Shown piece after piece: positions 22,452 to 31,034 of a stretch of DNA of 34,114 bases. The notes under the pieces are model-generated. The model ran no database searches, had not been told where the DNA came from, and worked only from the letters and a program-made list of their open reading frames with translations. The stretch is taken from the NCBI GenBank assembly GCA_026393975.1, contig JAPKZD010000004.1, positions 1 through 34,114 of the forward strand. Direction: 5' to 3'. The position numbers and the translations under genes are program-made. The first letter of the stretch is position 1; every line of letters begins with the position of its first letter. This DNA is from Candidatus Aminicenantota bacterium (GTDB lineage Bacteria > Acidobacteriota > Aminicenantia > Aminicenantales > Saccharicenantaceae).

Positions 22452-23258
22452 ATGAGTCTGCGCAAGCGCACCTTCACGGCCCTGCCCCTGATCGGAATCC
22501 TGTTTATCGTCGTCCAATATGCCCCGGACTGGGTCTTTTTCCTCTTCGTGCAGGCCTTCATCTTGGCCGCCCTGGTCGAGTTCTACAACCTGGCCGAGCG
22601 GAAACAGCTCCTGCCCCAGAAGATCCTGGGATGCGGGATGGCCCTGCTGGTCAGCCTGACCTTCTATTTCCCGGCTATCCCCCTCGAAGCCGCCCTTTTC
22701 GGCGGCCTCCTCGTCGCGGCAGTCTATTTCGTCGTCACCTTCAACACCCTCGAAAAACTGCCCTATTTTCCCGCTTCCTTCGCCGTCACCGTCATCGGCA
22801 TGGTCTACATCAGCTTTCCCCTCAACTTTCTCTTCAGGATCCGCGCCGAGGCCGGCCCATTCACCCTCTATTTCCTCTTCGCCGTCATTTTCCTAGGGGA
22901 CACGGGCGGCTATCTCATCGGCAAACCGTTCGGCCGGAAAAAAATGACGCCCATCGCCAGCCCGAACAAGACCTGGGAGGGGAGCGCGGGAGGGATCCTC
23001 TTCGCCCTCGGCGGGGCCGTCCTGGCCCGCACCCTCCGTCTCCCCGAGGTCCCTCTCTGGCTGGCCGCCGCGAGCGGGGTCGTCGTCCACGCCGCCGCCC
23101 AGGTCAGCGACCCGCTGGAGTCCCTTTTCAAGAGGGCCGTGGGGGTCAAGGATTCCTCGAACGTCCTGCCCGGACATGGCGGGTTCTTCGACCGGATCGA
23201 CAGCCTGATCCTGGCCGGCCCCCTTTTCTATTTCATCGTCAAGTACTTCTGGAAATAG
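22452..23258 (+). CDS. cdsA: Phosphatidate cytidylyltransferase
   Basis: The enzyme converts phosphatidic acid and CTP to CDP-diacylglycerol in the inner membrane. The protein has 268 residues with about seven or eight hydrophobic helices. The family signature near the C-terminus is complete: DPLESLFKRAVGVKDSSN, then LPGHGGFFDRIDS (residues about 220-251). An upstream FLGDTGGYLIGKPFGRKKMTPI segment and the SPNKTWEGSAGG block are also typical. The gene follows uppS by six bases, the common bacterial order uppS-cdsA-dxr-rseP. The start is ATG at 22452. No unusual features. Confidence 0.95.
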   Translation: MSLRKRTFTALPLIGILFIVVQYAPDWVFFLFVQAFILAALVEFYNLAERKQLLPQKILGCGMALLVSLTFYFPAIPLEAALFGGLLVAAVYFVVTFNTLEKLPYFPASFAVTVIGMVYISFPLNFLFRIRAEAGPFTLYFLFAVIFLGDTGGYLIGKPFGRKKMTPIASPNKTWEGSAGGILFALGGAVLARTLRLPEVPLWLAAASGVVVHAAAQVSDPLESLFKRAVGVKDSSNVLPGHGGFFDRIDSLILAGPLFYFIVKYFWK

Positions 23259-23270
23259 GCGACGGGTTCA

Positions 23271-24428
23271 ATGACGCGCGGCATCGCCATCCTTGGTTCG
23301 ACGGGGTCGATCGGGACATCGGTCCTGGACGTCGTTGACCGGTTGGGCGGGAGGTTCCGGGTGACCGCCCTGGCCGCCGGGTCCAACATCCCTCGCCTGG
23401 CCGCCCAGGTGGAGAAATACCGGCCCGCCCTTGTCTCGGTCAGCGACAAGAGCGATGCCGGGGAGATCCGCAGCCTTTCGCGGCGGTGGCGGACGAAGGT
23501 CGTCCACGGGTCCGAAGGGGCCCTCGAGGTCGCCCGCGCCGAAGGGGCCGACATCGTCGTCTCGGCGATCACTGGGATGAGCGGTTTCGGGCCGACCCTC
23601 GAGGCCGTCCGGGCCGGCCGCCGGGTGGCCCTGGCCAACAAGGAGTCCATGGTCGTCGGCGGCAACCTCCTCCTTAAAGAGGCGGCCCGCTCGGGGGCCC
23701 GGATCATCCCCGTCGACAGCGAGCACAGCGGCGTCTTCCAATGCCTGAACAAGGAGAAAAAGAGGCACGTCCGCAGGGTCATCCTGACGGCTTCGGGCGG
23801 TCCCTTTTTCCGGACGCCGCTCGAGGATCTCAAAAAGAAGACCCTCGAGGAAGCCCTCCGCCACCCCCGCTGGGTCATGGGCAAAAAAGTGACCGTGGAC
23901 TCGGCGACGCTCATGAACAAGGGGCTCGAGCTCATCGAGGCCCGCTGGCTGTTCGACATCGAGCCGGCGAAACTCGACGTCCTCATCCACCCGCAGAGCG
24001 CCGTCCATTCCCTGGTCGAGATGGAGGACGGCTCCGTTCTCGCCCAAATGAGCGCTACGGATATGCGCATCCCCATCCAGTACGCCCTGACGTGGCCGGA
24101 ACGGCTCGACTCGGGCCTGCCCGGACTCGATTTGGGGAAGGTCGGGCGCCTCGAATTCTTCCCCGTGGACGACCGCCGCTACCCGCTCTTCGCCCTGGCC
24201 AAAGAGGCCCTCCGCGCGGGGGAGAGCTTGCCCGTGGCCCTCAACGCGGCGAACGAGGTGGCGGTCGGGGCGTTTCTCGAGGAGAAGATCCTCTTTCCCG
24301 ACATCCCGGCCATCGTCGCGAAAGTCATGGCAGCGCACCGGGCCCGCCCGGCGGATTCGATCGAAGCGATATTCAACATTGATAGGGAGGCGCGGCGCGA
24401 AGCCCGCCGCTTCATCCCCCAGAGGTAG
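23271..24428 (+). CDS. dxr: 1-deoxy-D-xylulose-5-phosphate reductoisomerase
   Basis: This is the committed step of the MEP isoprenoid pathway, converting DXP to MEP with NADPH and a divalent metal. The protein has 385 residues. The NADPH motif GSTGSIG lies at 9-15. NKES (123-126), the metal site around Asp149-Ser150-Glu151 and ASGGPF (174-179) follow, then RHPRWVMGKKVTVDSATLMNKGLE, whose pieces are typical of the family. The C-terminal helical domain is complete. It is 12 bases after cdsA and two bases before rseP. Cytoplasmic. Confidence 0.96.
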   Translation: MTRGIAILGSTGSIGTSVLDVVDRLGGRFRVTALAAGSNIPRLAAQVEKYRPALVSVSDKSDAGEIRSLSRRWRTKVVHGSEGALEVARAEGADIVVSAITGMSGFGPTLEAVRAGRRVALANKESMVVGGNLLLKEAARSGARIIPVDSEHSGVFQCLNKEKKRHVRRVILTASGGPFFRTPLEDLKKKTLEEALRHPRWVMGKKVTVDSATLMNKGLELIEARWLFDIEPAKLDVLIHPQSAVHSLVEMEDGSVLAQMSATDMRIPIQYALTWPERLDSGLPGLDLGKVGRLEFFPVDDRRYPLFALAKEALRAGESLPVALNAANEVAVGAFLEEKILFPDIPAIVAKVMAAHRARPADSIEAIFNIDREARREARRFIPQR

Positions 24429-24430
24429 AC

Positions 24431-25762
24431 ATGGCCAACATCTTCGGCACCATCCTGGCGTTCACCGTCGTCTTCGGCATCCTCGTCTTCGTCCACGAAT
24501 TCGGCCATTTCTTCACGGCCAAGCTCGTCGGTGTCCGGGTCGAGGTCTTCTCCTTCGGCTACGGGAAACGGCTCTTCGGCGTCAAGAGGGGCGATACGGA
24601 CTACCGGATAAGCCTTATCCCCATGGGCGGTTACGTCAAGCTCCTGGGCGAGGGCATGTTCGAGAAGGACCGCCCCGTCGCACCCGACGACATGATGGCC
24701 AAGACCCGCTTCGAGCGGTTCCTGATCATGGCCATGGGCTCGGTCATGAACCTCATCCTGGCCTTCGTTATCGTGGCCTTCATGAACGGTGTCGGCATAT
24801 CCGTCCCCGAGTACCAGAACGAGAAACCGGTCATCGGCTGGATCGAAACCGGCTCGCCGGCGGAAAAAGCGGGGCTGAGGGTCGACGACGAGATCCTCCG
24901 GATCGGCGGTCGCGAGGTCAAGACCTGGAGCGACGTCGAGCTAGCCGTCGGCTCGAAGCCCGACCGGCTCGTCCGGCTCGAGATCCGGCGGGACGGCGGC
25001 GTCCTTCCGGTCGACCTCCAAACGGAGTCGGTGACGCGCTACCAGATGGGCTATGCCGGGTTCCGGGGCAAGATCCTGACCCAGATCCAGATGGTCCTGC
25101 CGAACTCCCCGGCCGAGAAGGCCGGCCTCAAGCCCGGGGATGTCATCCTGGCCGTCGAGGGGAAAACCGTATATTTTTACCAGTTCATCCAGGTCCTCGA
25201 GAAAAACCCGGACAAGGAGCTCCAGTTCTCCCTGGAGAGGGCCGGCCGGATCATGAGCCTGCCGGTCACCCCGCGCCTCGAAGGCAGGGTCGGCAAGATC
25301 GGCATCTCCCAGGTTCCCAAGTCCGTCCTCAAGAAATACGGCTTCTTCGCGGCCATCGGCCAGTCGTTCAAGGAGAACCTGCGCAACGTCTTCCTGGTCA
25401 TCCGCTTTATCAAAGACCTCTTTACGGGCGAGGCCTCGACCCGCCAGCTCGGCGGCCCGCTCGAGATCGCCAACTTCTCCTACGCGGCCTTCCGCATGGG
25501 CTGGATGGCCCTCCTCGGCTGGATCGCCATCATCAGCCTCCAGCTCGGCGTCCTGAACCTCTTCCCCATCCCGGTCTTCGACGGCGGCCAGATCTTCGTC
25601 CTCATCGTCGAGGGGATCACCCGCCGCGACCTCGGCCCCAAGGCCCGTCAGGTCTGGATGCAGATCGGGTTCGTCATCTTCGTCGCCCTGATCGTCTTCG
25701 TCATCCTCAACGATATCGTCAAGCGGCTGCCCAACGGCTGGAACAGCCTCGTTCCATTCTAG
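24431..25762 (+). CDS. rseP: RIP metalloprotease RseP (site-2 protease)
   Basis: This inner-membrane zinc protease cleaves anti-sigma factors or signal-peptide remnants within the membrane. The protein has 443 residues. The first transmembrane helix carries HEFGH (His22, Glu23, His26). The conserved SFGYGKRLFG follows at 41-50. Two PDZ domains are visible (about 125-200 and 210-290), each with a GSPAEKAGL or NSPAEKAGL ligand loop. The last zinc ligand is in NLFPIPVFDGGQ (Asp384). C-terminal helices complete the fold. The start at 24431 is two bases after the dxr stop. The double PDZ arrangement resembles the proteobacterial enzyme. No anti-sigma gene is in the window. Confidence 0.94.
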   Translation: MANIFGTILAFTVVFGILVFVHEFGHFFTAKLVGVRVEVFSFGYGKRLFGVKRGDTDYRISLIPMGGYVKLLGEGMFEKDRPVAPDDMMAKTRFERFLIMAMGSVMNLILAFVIVAFMNGVGISVPEYQNEKPVIGWIETGSPAEKAGLRVDDEILRIGGREVKTWSDVELAVGSKPDRLVRLEIRRDGGVLPVDLQTESVTRYQMGYAGFRGKILTQIQMVLPNSPAEKAGLKPGDVILAVEGKTVYFYQFIQVLEKNPDKELQFSLERAGRIMSLPVTPRLEGRVGKIGISQVPKSVLKKYGFFAAIGQSFKENLRNVFLVIRFIKDLFTGEASTRQLGGPLEIANFSYAAFRMGWMALLGWIAIISLQLGVLNLFPIPVFDGGQIFVLIVEGITRRDLGPKARQVWMQIGFVIFVALIVFVILNDIVKRLPNGWNSLVPF

Positions 25763-25777
25763 ACGGAGGAGGTACGG

Positions 25778-26857
25778 ATGTTTCCGCGCCGGAAGACTCG
25801 TTCCATCTCGGTCGCAGGCGTCGTCATCGGCGGCGGCGCCCCCGTCGTCGTCCAGGCCATGACCAAGACGGACACCCGGGACGTCCGGGCCACCGTCGCC
25901 CAGGTGCGACGGCTGGAGAAGGCCGGGGCCGAGATCGTCCGCCTGGCCGTCCCGGACCGGGCGGCCGCTCGGGCACTCCGAGATATTAGAAAAATGACCC
26001 GGGTCCCGCTCATCGCCGACATCCACTTCGACCATCGGCTGGCCCTGGCCGCGCTCGACGCGGGCGTCGACGGCCTGCGCATCAACCCCGGGAACATCGG
26101 CTCTCGCGAAAAAGTCCGCGAAGTCGTCCGGGCGGCGGCCGAGAGGAGGGCGCCCATCCGGATCGGCGTCAACTCGGGCTCCCTCGAAAAGGACATCCTG
26201 GCCCGGGCGGGAGGAGTGACGGCCGCGGCCATGGTCGAAAGCGCCCTGCGGCACGTCCGCCTGCTCGAGGACCTCGATTTCCGGCTGATCAAGATCTCCC
26301 TCAAGGCCTCCGACATCCCCCGAACCCTCGAGGCCTACCGGCTCCTGGCGGCCCGTGTGGACTATCCCTTTCATGCCGGGATCACCGAGGCGGGGAGGCT
26401 CCTGGCCGGGAGCGTCAAGTCGGCGGCCGGGCTCGCCCTGCTCCTGGCCGAGGGCCTGGCCGACACCGTCCGGGTATCCCTGACGGCCTCGCCCGAGAAG
26501 GAGGTCTTCGTGGCCTGGCAGATCCTCCAGAGCCTGGGCGTCCGCGTCCGCGGCGCGAACTTCGTTTCCTGCCCCACCTGCGGCCGGTGCGAAGTCGACC
26601 TGATGACCCTCGCGGCCCGCGTGGAAAAGGCCGTCCTCGGGCTTCGCGCGCCGCTCACGGTGGCGGTCATGGGATGCACGGTCAACGGGCCCGGCGAGGC
26701 CCGGGAAGCGGATATCGGCCTAGCCTGCGGCCGGGGAAGCGGCGTCATCTTCAGGAAGGGAAAGCTCCTGCGGCGGGTCTCGGGCGTCCGGATGGCCGAC
26801 GAATTCATCGGCGAAGTTTTGAAGCTCGCCGCAGAATCCGGCCGAAAGGAGGGTTGA
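25778..26857 (+). CDS. ispG: 4-hydroxy-3-methylbut-2-enyl diphosphate synthase
   Basis: This [4Fe-4S] enzyme of the MEP pathway reductively opens ME-cPP to HMBPP. The protein has 359 residues, of the short bacterial form without the plant-type insert. The N-terminal TIM barrel includes VPLIADIHFDHRLAL and GLRINPGNIG. The cluster ligands are Cys265 and Cys268 in SCPTCGRC and Cys300 in MGCTVNGPGE, with Glu307. The spacing 3-32-7 is identical to the Escherichia coli enzyme. GGAGGAGG precedes the start. It lies 15 bases after rseP and four bases before larE, in the same operon as dxr. Confidence 0.95.
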   Translation: MFPRRKTRSISVAGVVIGGGAPVVVQAMTKTDTRDVRATVAQVRRLEKAGAEIVRLAVPDRAAARALRDIRKMTRVPLIADIHFDHRLALAALDAGVDGLRINPGNIGSREKVREVVRAAAERRAPIRIGVNSGSLEKDILARAGGVTAAAMVESALRHVRLLEDLDFRLIKISLKASDIPRTLEAYRLLAARVDYPFHAGITEAGRLLAGSVKSAAGLALLLAEGLADTVRVSLTASPEKEVFVAWQILQSLGVRVRGANFVSCPTCGRCEVDLMTLAARVEKAVLGLRAPLTVAVMGCTVNGPGEAREADIGLACGRGSGVIFRKGKLLRRVSGVRMADEFIGEVLKLAAESGRKEG

Positions 26858-26861
26858 CCCT

Positions 26862-27710
26862 ATGGCCAGAAGAACGGGGGAGAGCCTCCCCCGGGCGCTA
26901 GAGCGGAAATATGCCCGGCTCGTGTCGATCCTCGGAGACATGGAACGCGTCCTCGTCGCCTTTTCCGGGGGCGTCGACAGCACGCTTCTCCTCAAGGCCG
27001 CCCATGACGCTCTTGGCCGCGGCGCCGTTGCCGTGACGGCGGCGTCCGTGATCCACCCAGCTTGGGAAACCCGGGAAGCGAGGGACATCGCCCGGGCGAT
27101 CGGGGCCCCGCTCCGTGTCCTTCGGGTCGATCCGCTCGAGGACCGCGCCTTCGCTCGAAATCCGCCCGAGCGCTGTTATCTCTGCAAGAGGAAGATCTTC
27201 TCCCGCTTTCTGGAGATCGCCCGGAGCCGGGGTATTCCCTGGGTCCTCGACGGGACGAACGCCGATGATGCCGGGGATTTCCGTCCCGGCATGAAAGCCC
27301 TTACAGAGCTCGGCATCCGGTCGCCCCTCAAAGAGGCCGGACTCGACAAAGGAGAGATCCGTCGGCTCTCACGGTTCCTCGGCCTGCCTACCGCAGCCAA
27401 ACCGGCTCTGGCCTGCCTAGCCTCGCGCTTCCCGTATGGCACGAAGATCGACAAGGGAAGCCTGGAACGGGTCGGAAAGGCCGAGGACCTGATGCGCGAG
27501 CTCGGCTTCGGCCGGGTCAGGGTCCGCCACCACGGCGCCGTCGCCCGGCTCGAAGTCGATCCGGCCATGATACCGCGACTGGTGAAGGCCGATGTCAGGG
27601 GGAAGATCAGCCGGGGGTTGAAAAAGCTCGGTTACGCTTACGTGGCCCTCGACCTCGACGGCTACCGGACCGGCAGCCTCAACGAAACCCTGAAGCCCCG
27701 CAAGAGATAA
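26862..27710 (+). CDS. larE: ATP-dependent sulfur transferase LarE
   Basis: LarE adenylates and thiolates P2CMN on the route to the nickel-pincer nucleotide cofactor of lactate racemase and related LarA enzymes. The protein has 282 residues. The PP-loop SGGVDST lies at 35-41. NPPERCYLCKRKIF (100-113) and LDGTNADD (129-136) follow, and Cys185 in PALACLASRFPYG matches the sacrificial cysteine of the Lactiplantibacillus enzyme. Members with one such cysteine give up their own sulfur once per cycle. LarA, LarB and LarC are not in the window. It is the last gene of the uppS-to-larE operon, with AAGGAGGG before the start. Confidence 0.92.
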   Translation: MARRTGESLPRALERKYARLVSILGDMERVLVAFSGGVDSTLLLKAAHDALGRGAVAVTAASVIHPAWETREARDIARAIGAPLRVLRVDPLEDRAFARNPPERCYLCKRKIFSRFLEIARSRGIPWVLDGTNADDAGDFRPGMKALTELGIRSPLKEAGLDKGEIRRLSRFLGLPTAAKPALACLASRFPYGTKIDKGSLERVGKAEDLMRELGFGRVRVRHHGAVARLEVDPAMIPRLVKADVRGKISRGLKKLGYAYVALDLDGYRTGSLNETLKPRKR

Positions 27711-27753
27711 AAAAAACGGGGGAAGGGAACGATTTCTCGCTCCCTTCCCCCGT
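27709..27753 (-). terminator. Intrinsic terminator of the tonB-exbB-exbD operon
   Basis: A perfect 13-base inverted repeat (27716-27728 and 27741-27753, ACGGGGGAAGGGA type) with a 12-base loop is followed, on the minus strand, by a run of eight T residues (27709-27716). On the plus strand there is no T-run after the hairpin, so it mainly serves the minus strand. It touches the larE stop. Confidence 0.85.
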
Positions 27754-27801
27754 CCGGTTCTCGATTACAATCGAAGGTGCACGTGGGGGTGAGCCGCGCG
27801 C

Positions 27802-28245
27802 TCAGTCGATCTTTTCCGTCTTCTTCTCCGTGATGATGCCGACCATCTCGATGCCTGCCCCGCGGATGATGTCGATGATGTCCACGATGTTTCCGTACTC
27901 AAGCTCCTGGTCCGCTTTGAGGTAGAGCTTCTTGTCGGCGACGGTCAGAAAAGCCTCTTCGAGCGCGTTCTGCAAGGTCTCCATCGTCACCTTATCCTGG
28001 TTGACATAAAGGAGGAAACCCTTGGGGTCGCGCGCGTCCTTCTTGATTGCCAGGACGACGTCGGGGTTCTCCGGCATGTTCGACGTGAACTGGGCGTTGG
28101 GGAGCCTGACGTCGACGCCTTTCTGGATGAGCGGCGTCACGATCATGAAGATGATGAGAAGGACGAGCAGGACGTCACAGAGAGGGACGACATTCGGTTC
28201 GGATTTGACGGATTCTTTGCCGCCTGTCGATACTGAAAATCCCAT
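27802..28245 (-). CDS. exbD: ExbD/TolR-family biopolymer transport protein
   Basis: The protein has 147 residues from the ATG at 28245. A longer start at 28263 is possible, but GAGAGG before 28245 favours the shorter form. One transmembrane helix (about 21-42) contains the functional Asp24 in VVPLCDVLLVLLIIF, used in proton-motive-force coupling. The periplasmic domain (about 50-140) includes YLKADQELEYGNIVDIIDIIRGAG, in pieces typical of the family. It forms the motor complex with ExbB and TonB in the inner membrane. It is the third gene of the operon and ends about 50 bases before the intrinsic terminator. Confidence 0.92.
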   Translation of the reverse strand: MGFSVSTGGKESVKSEPNVVPLCDVLLVLLIIFMIVTPLIQKGVDVRLPNAQFTSNMPENPDVVLAIKKDARDPKGFLLYVNQDKVTMETLQNALEEAFLTVADKKLYLKADQELEYGNIVDIIDIIRGAGIEMVGIITEKKTEKID

Positions 28246-28294
28246 TGTTTGCCTCTCTCTCAATCCGGTCTAACGAAGACCGGGACCTGGTTCC

Positions 28295-28972
28295 TTAACG
28301 GGCTTCGCCGGACTTGATGAAGAAGTCGATGACCTGAGACGACGTGTTGGACATCTCGGCGTCATAGACCTCGATCTTCGAATTGAGCATGCTGAAGCAC
28401 CACAGGGCGAGGACCGCGACGCCGATGCCGACGGCCGTCGTCACGAGCGCCTCGGAGATGCCGCCGGCCACGGCGCCGATGCCGCCCGAACCCGTCAGCT
28501 GCATGCCGCGGAACGCGTTGATGATGCCGAAGATCGTCCCGAACAGCCCGATGAAGGGGGCCGATGTGGCGATGGTGGCCAGGATGGGCAGGCCGCGCCG
28601 GAGTTCCTGGTTGAACAGGACCTGGGCGCGTTCGCAGCCGCGCAACGCCGTCTCGATCTGCTGATCGAAACTGAGCTTCGCTTCCTTGCCTTCGATGAAG
28701 GCCTGGATGCCGGCCGAGGTGATGCGGGCCAGGTGGCTGCCCTTGTAGTCCCTTTTGTTGGACAGGGCGAGCGCGTCCTTGATGTTGCCGCTCTTCAGCA
28801 GCTCCGCCAGCTTGGGGGCCACTTCGCGGGATTTTTTCCGGGCCCGGGCGAAGACGAGCTGCCGCTCGATGAACATGTAGATCGAGATGATGGACATGGC
28901 GATCAGAATGAACGAGACTGTCTTGGCCACTGCTCCCATGGCCGCCCACATTTCGAGAAGTCCGAATTGCAT
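28295..28972 (-). CDS. exbB: ExbB/TolQ/MotA-family proton channel protein
   Basis: The protein has 225 residues with three transmembrane helices (about 12-35, 125-150, 170-195). The MotA/TolQ/ExbB domain core is present: RGLPILATIATSAPFIGLFGT, then GIINAFRG and GISEALVTTAVGIGVAV, which form the proton path with the ExbD aspartate. A strong AGGAGGTAAAA ribosome binding site precedes the ATG at 28972. It is the middle gene of tonB-exbB-exbD, which energises outer-membrane receptors and so indicates a diderm envelope. TolQ is an alternative name, but the TonB neighbour supports ExbB. Confidence 0.93.
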   Translation of the reverse strand: MQFGLLEMWAAMGAVAKTVSFILIAMSIISIYMFIERQLVFARARKKSREVAPKLAELLKSGNIKDALALSNKRDYKGSHLARITSAGIQAFIEGKEAKLSFDQQIETALRGCERAQVLFNQELRRGLPILATIATSAPFIGLFGTIFGIINAFRGMQLTGSGGIGAVAGGISEALVTTAVGIGVAVLALWCFSMLNSKIEVYDAEMSNTSSQVIDFFIKSGEAR

Positions 28973-29017
28973 GGGTTTTACCTCCTGTTAGATATCGAAA
29001 GCCATTGACTGACTTTA

Positions 29018-29791
29018 CTACTTCAGCTGGAACCGGACGGTAACGGTGAAGATGACCGGCCGGGGACGCCCGTTGATGACCATCGGCTCGTAGACCCACT
29101 GGCGCACGGCGTCGATTGCCGCCTGGTCGAGAAGCGGGATCGACCGCAGGACCTTCACCCCGATGACGCGCCCGTAGACGTCCGTCGTCGCCTCGACGAT
29201 GACGATGCCTTCCACACGCGCCTGGCGGGCGATCTCCGGATAGACCGGGGCGACCTCCTTGACGAGCTTCGGCGGCTTGATGTCGCCGATGGCCCGGACG
29301 GGGGCTTCCACTTCGCCGACGACACCACCCAAGACTCCGCCGACGACACCACCGAGGACGCCGCCGACGACGCCGCCCTCGACTCCGCCCTCGACGCCGC
29401 CTTCGACACCGATGTCCGAAAGCGTTTCTTCGGCGATCTGCTCGGGGATTTCAACGGGGGCGACGAGGCGTCCCGGGTCGACCTGGGCCGTGGCCTGGAC
29501 GCGCTTGATCCGCGCGCTCACCGTAGCGCTCTTCTTCTTGGCCGGCGGCGGGGGCGGCGGCGGCGGCGGGGGAGGGGGTGCGAGGAAGGCGCTGTAGACC
29601 TCGACCGTCGGCAACGCGCCCGTCGACAGCAAGGGAAGAACGATGGCCGTGACGATCAGGCCCACGTGGAGGATCAAGGCGATCGGGAAGACCAGGGCTC
29701 TCCGCGTAGTGCCCTTATCGCCCGTGAAGAAAGAATCCTTGAAGAGGTCGGGCACATCCGTCGTCTGGATCTTCTTTTTGACTTCCGCCAT
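29018..29791 (-). CDS. tonB: TonB-family energy transducer with polyproline and GGV repeats
   Basis: The protein has 257 residues. A cytoplasmic N-terminus and one transmembrane helix (about 32-54) are followed by a run of 12 prolines (72-83) and a KKK stretch. Residues about 128-162 form a Gly-Gly-Val tetrapeptide repeat of seven to eight units (xGGV). The C-terminal TonB domain (about 172-257) contains APVYPEIARQARVEGIVIV and AIDAVRQWVYEPMVINGRP. The repeat replaces the usual Pro-Lys/Pro-Glu periplasmic spacer. GAGG precedes the start at 29791. It is the first gene of the ExbBD operon, driven by a near-consensus promoter. It transfers energy to outer-membrane receptors. Confidence 0.92.
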   Translation of the reverse strand: MAEVKKKIQTTDVPDLFKDSFFTGDKGTTRRALVFPIALILHVGLIVTAIVLPLLSTGALPTVEVYSAFLAPPPPPPPPPPPPAKKKSATVSARIKRVQATAQVDPGRLVAPVEIPEQIAEETLSDIGVEGGVEGGVEGGVVGGVLGGVVGGVLGGVVGEVEAPVRAIGDIKPPKLVKEVAPVYPEIARQARVEGIVIVEATTDVYGRVIGVKVLRSIPLLDQAAIDAVRQWVYEPMVINGRPRPVIFTVTVRFQLK

Positions 29792-29836
29792 GATGCTTAC
29801 CTCACGCTCGTGTTAATGCAGATTCACACAACAGAT

Positions 29837-29865
29837 ATTATAAAATAAAAAAGTCTTTTTGACAA
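29837..29865 (-). promoter_or_regulatory. Strong sigma-70-type promoter for tonB-exbB-exbD
   Basis: On the minus strand, TTGTCA (29860-29865), a 17-bp AT-rich spacer and a perfect TATAAT (29837-29842) are found. About 38 bases of leader carry a ribosome binding site before the ATG at 29791. It lies in the short gap after the secF stop, so secDF and tonB are separate units. Confidence 0.8.
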
Positions 29866-29872
29866 GGGAAAT

Positions 29873-31033
29873 TCATCTCCGGCGGGCATTTTTCGGTTTG
29901 AACAATTTCTGCCAGAAAAGGACGACCGGGCAGGACAGGTAGACCGTCGAGTAGACGCCCTCGATCGTGCCGATGAGCATGAGGAAAGCGAAGTCGTTGA
30001 TGACCTCGCCGCCGAAGAGGAAGAGGGCGAGGACCGTCAGGAAGACCGTGCCCGAGGTGATGATCGTCCGTGCCAGGCACTGGTTGAGGCTGATGTTCAT
30101 GACCTCTTCGAGAGCCTTGCTGCGCATCGTCTTCTGGTTCTCCCGGACGCGGTCGAAGATGACGATCGTGTCGTTGATCGAGAACCCGACGATAGTCAGG
30201 ATGCCGGCGATGATGGGCAGGTTGACCTCGCGGTTGGTGAACGAGTAGAGGCTCATCGTGATCAGGACGTCCTGGGCCAGCGTGAAGATGGCCGCGACGC
30301 CGTATTCGAGCTTGAAACGGAGGGCGATGTAGACGAGCATGCCGAGGAGGGACCAGATGGTCGCCTGGACGGCCTTGCGGCGGAGGTCGGCGCCGACCTG
30401 CGGGCCGACCGTCTCCCGGCTGAGGACGGTCATCTTGCCGAGGAAGGTCTTGTCCTTGAGGAAGGCCAGGGCTTCGGGTTTGAGGCCGAGCCCGGCCAGA
30501 TCCTGGAAATCGGCGATGACGCCGGTGGCGGTCCTGTAGGCGATGACCTTCTGGGCGGCCTCGGGCCCCGACCCGGGGAAGGCCGTCTCGAGGAGCCCAG
30601 TGAGGGTCCTCTCGTCGACGGCGTTCAGATCGACCAGGCCGCGGGCGAGGTCCGCCTTGCCGTCGTCGCCGCGGAGGGCGGAAATGATCTTGTCGGCCAG
30701 CGCCTCGTGGGCCTCGAGCTGGTCCTGCCCGCCGGTCTTGGTGTTGACCGTCTCTATGGCCCGGATCTGGAATTCCCGCCCCGTCGTCCCGGTCCTCTGG
30801 ACCTGGCTTTTGCCCAGGCCGACGCTGCTGAGAAGGTCGCGGACCTGGCCCTCGGACGAGGGGGCCCTCAGCATGATCCGGAGCATGGTCCCTTCCCCGA
30901 AATCGACGCCGAGCTTGAGCCCCTTGAAGACCGTGATGTTGAGGATGCCGGCGAGCACGATGATGCCGGTCACGGCCAGGGCGATGTACTTGTATTTCAG
31001 GAACTTGATGTTGGGGGTTTTGAAGAGTTGCAT
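29873..31033 (-). CDS. secF: Protein translocase subunit SecF with helix-hairpin-helix-like insertion
   Basis: SecF works with SecD and YajC at the inner membrane to drive late steps of preprotein export with the proton gradient. The protein has 386 residues, about 70 longer than usual. The first helix (16-35), GLKLGVDFGEGTML and the conserved TVGPQVGADL (208-217) are present, with five further helices. SINDTIVIFDRVREN is the conserved block of the family. The excess lies at about residues 134-195 of the periplasmic domain. It reads like a ComEA-type helix-hairpin-helix: VDLNAVDERTL, then AAQKVIAYRTATGVIADFQDL. The start at 31033 follows the secD stop by one base. YajC, SecD and SecF are in order with tgt. 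Confidence 0.93.
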   Translation of the reverse strand: MQLFKTPNIKFLKYKYIALAVTGIIVLAGILNITVFKGLKLGVDFGEGTMLRIMLRAPSSEGQVRDLLSSVGLGKSQVQRTGTTGREFQIRAIETVNTKTGGQDQLEAHEALADKIISALRGDDGKADLARGLVDLNAVDERTLTGLLETAFPGSGPEAAQKVIAYRTATGVIADFQDLAGLGLKPEALAFLKDKTFLGKMTVLSRETVGPQVGADLRRKAVQATIWSLLGMLVYIALRFKLEYGVAAIFTLAQDVLITMSLYSFTNREVNLPIIAGILTIVGFSINDTIVIFDRVRENQKTMRSKALEEVMNISLNQCLARTIITSGTVFLTVLALFLFGGEVINDFAFLMLIGTIEGVYSTVYLSCPVVLFWQKLFKPKNARRR

Positions 31034-31034
31034 G

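Noticed and set aside
29300-29420. Short direct DNA repeats resembling a CRISPR or satellite array
   Set aside because: The period is 12 bases and it encodes the GGV repeat inside tonB. There are no spacers.
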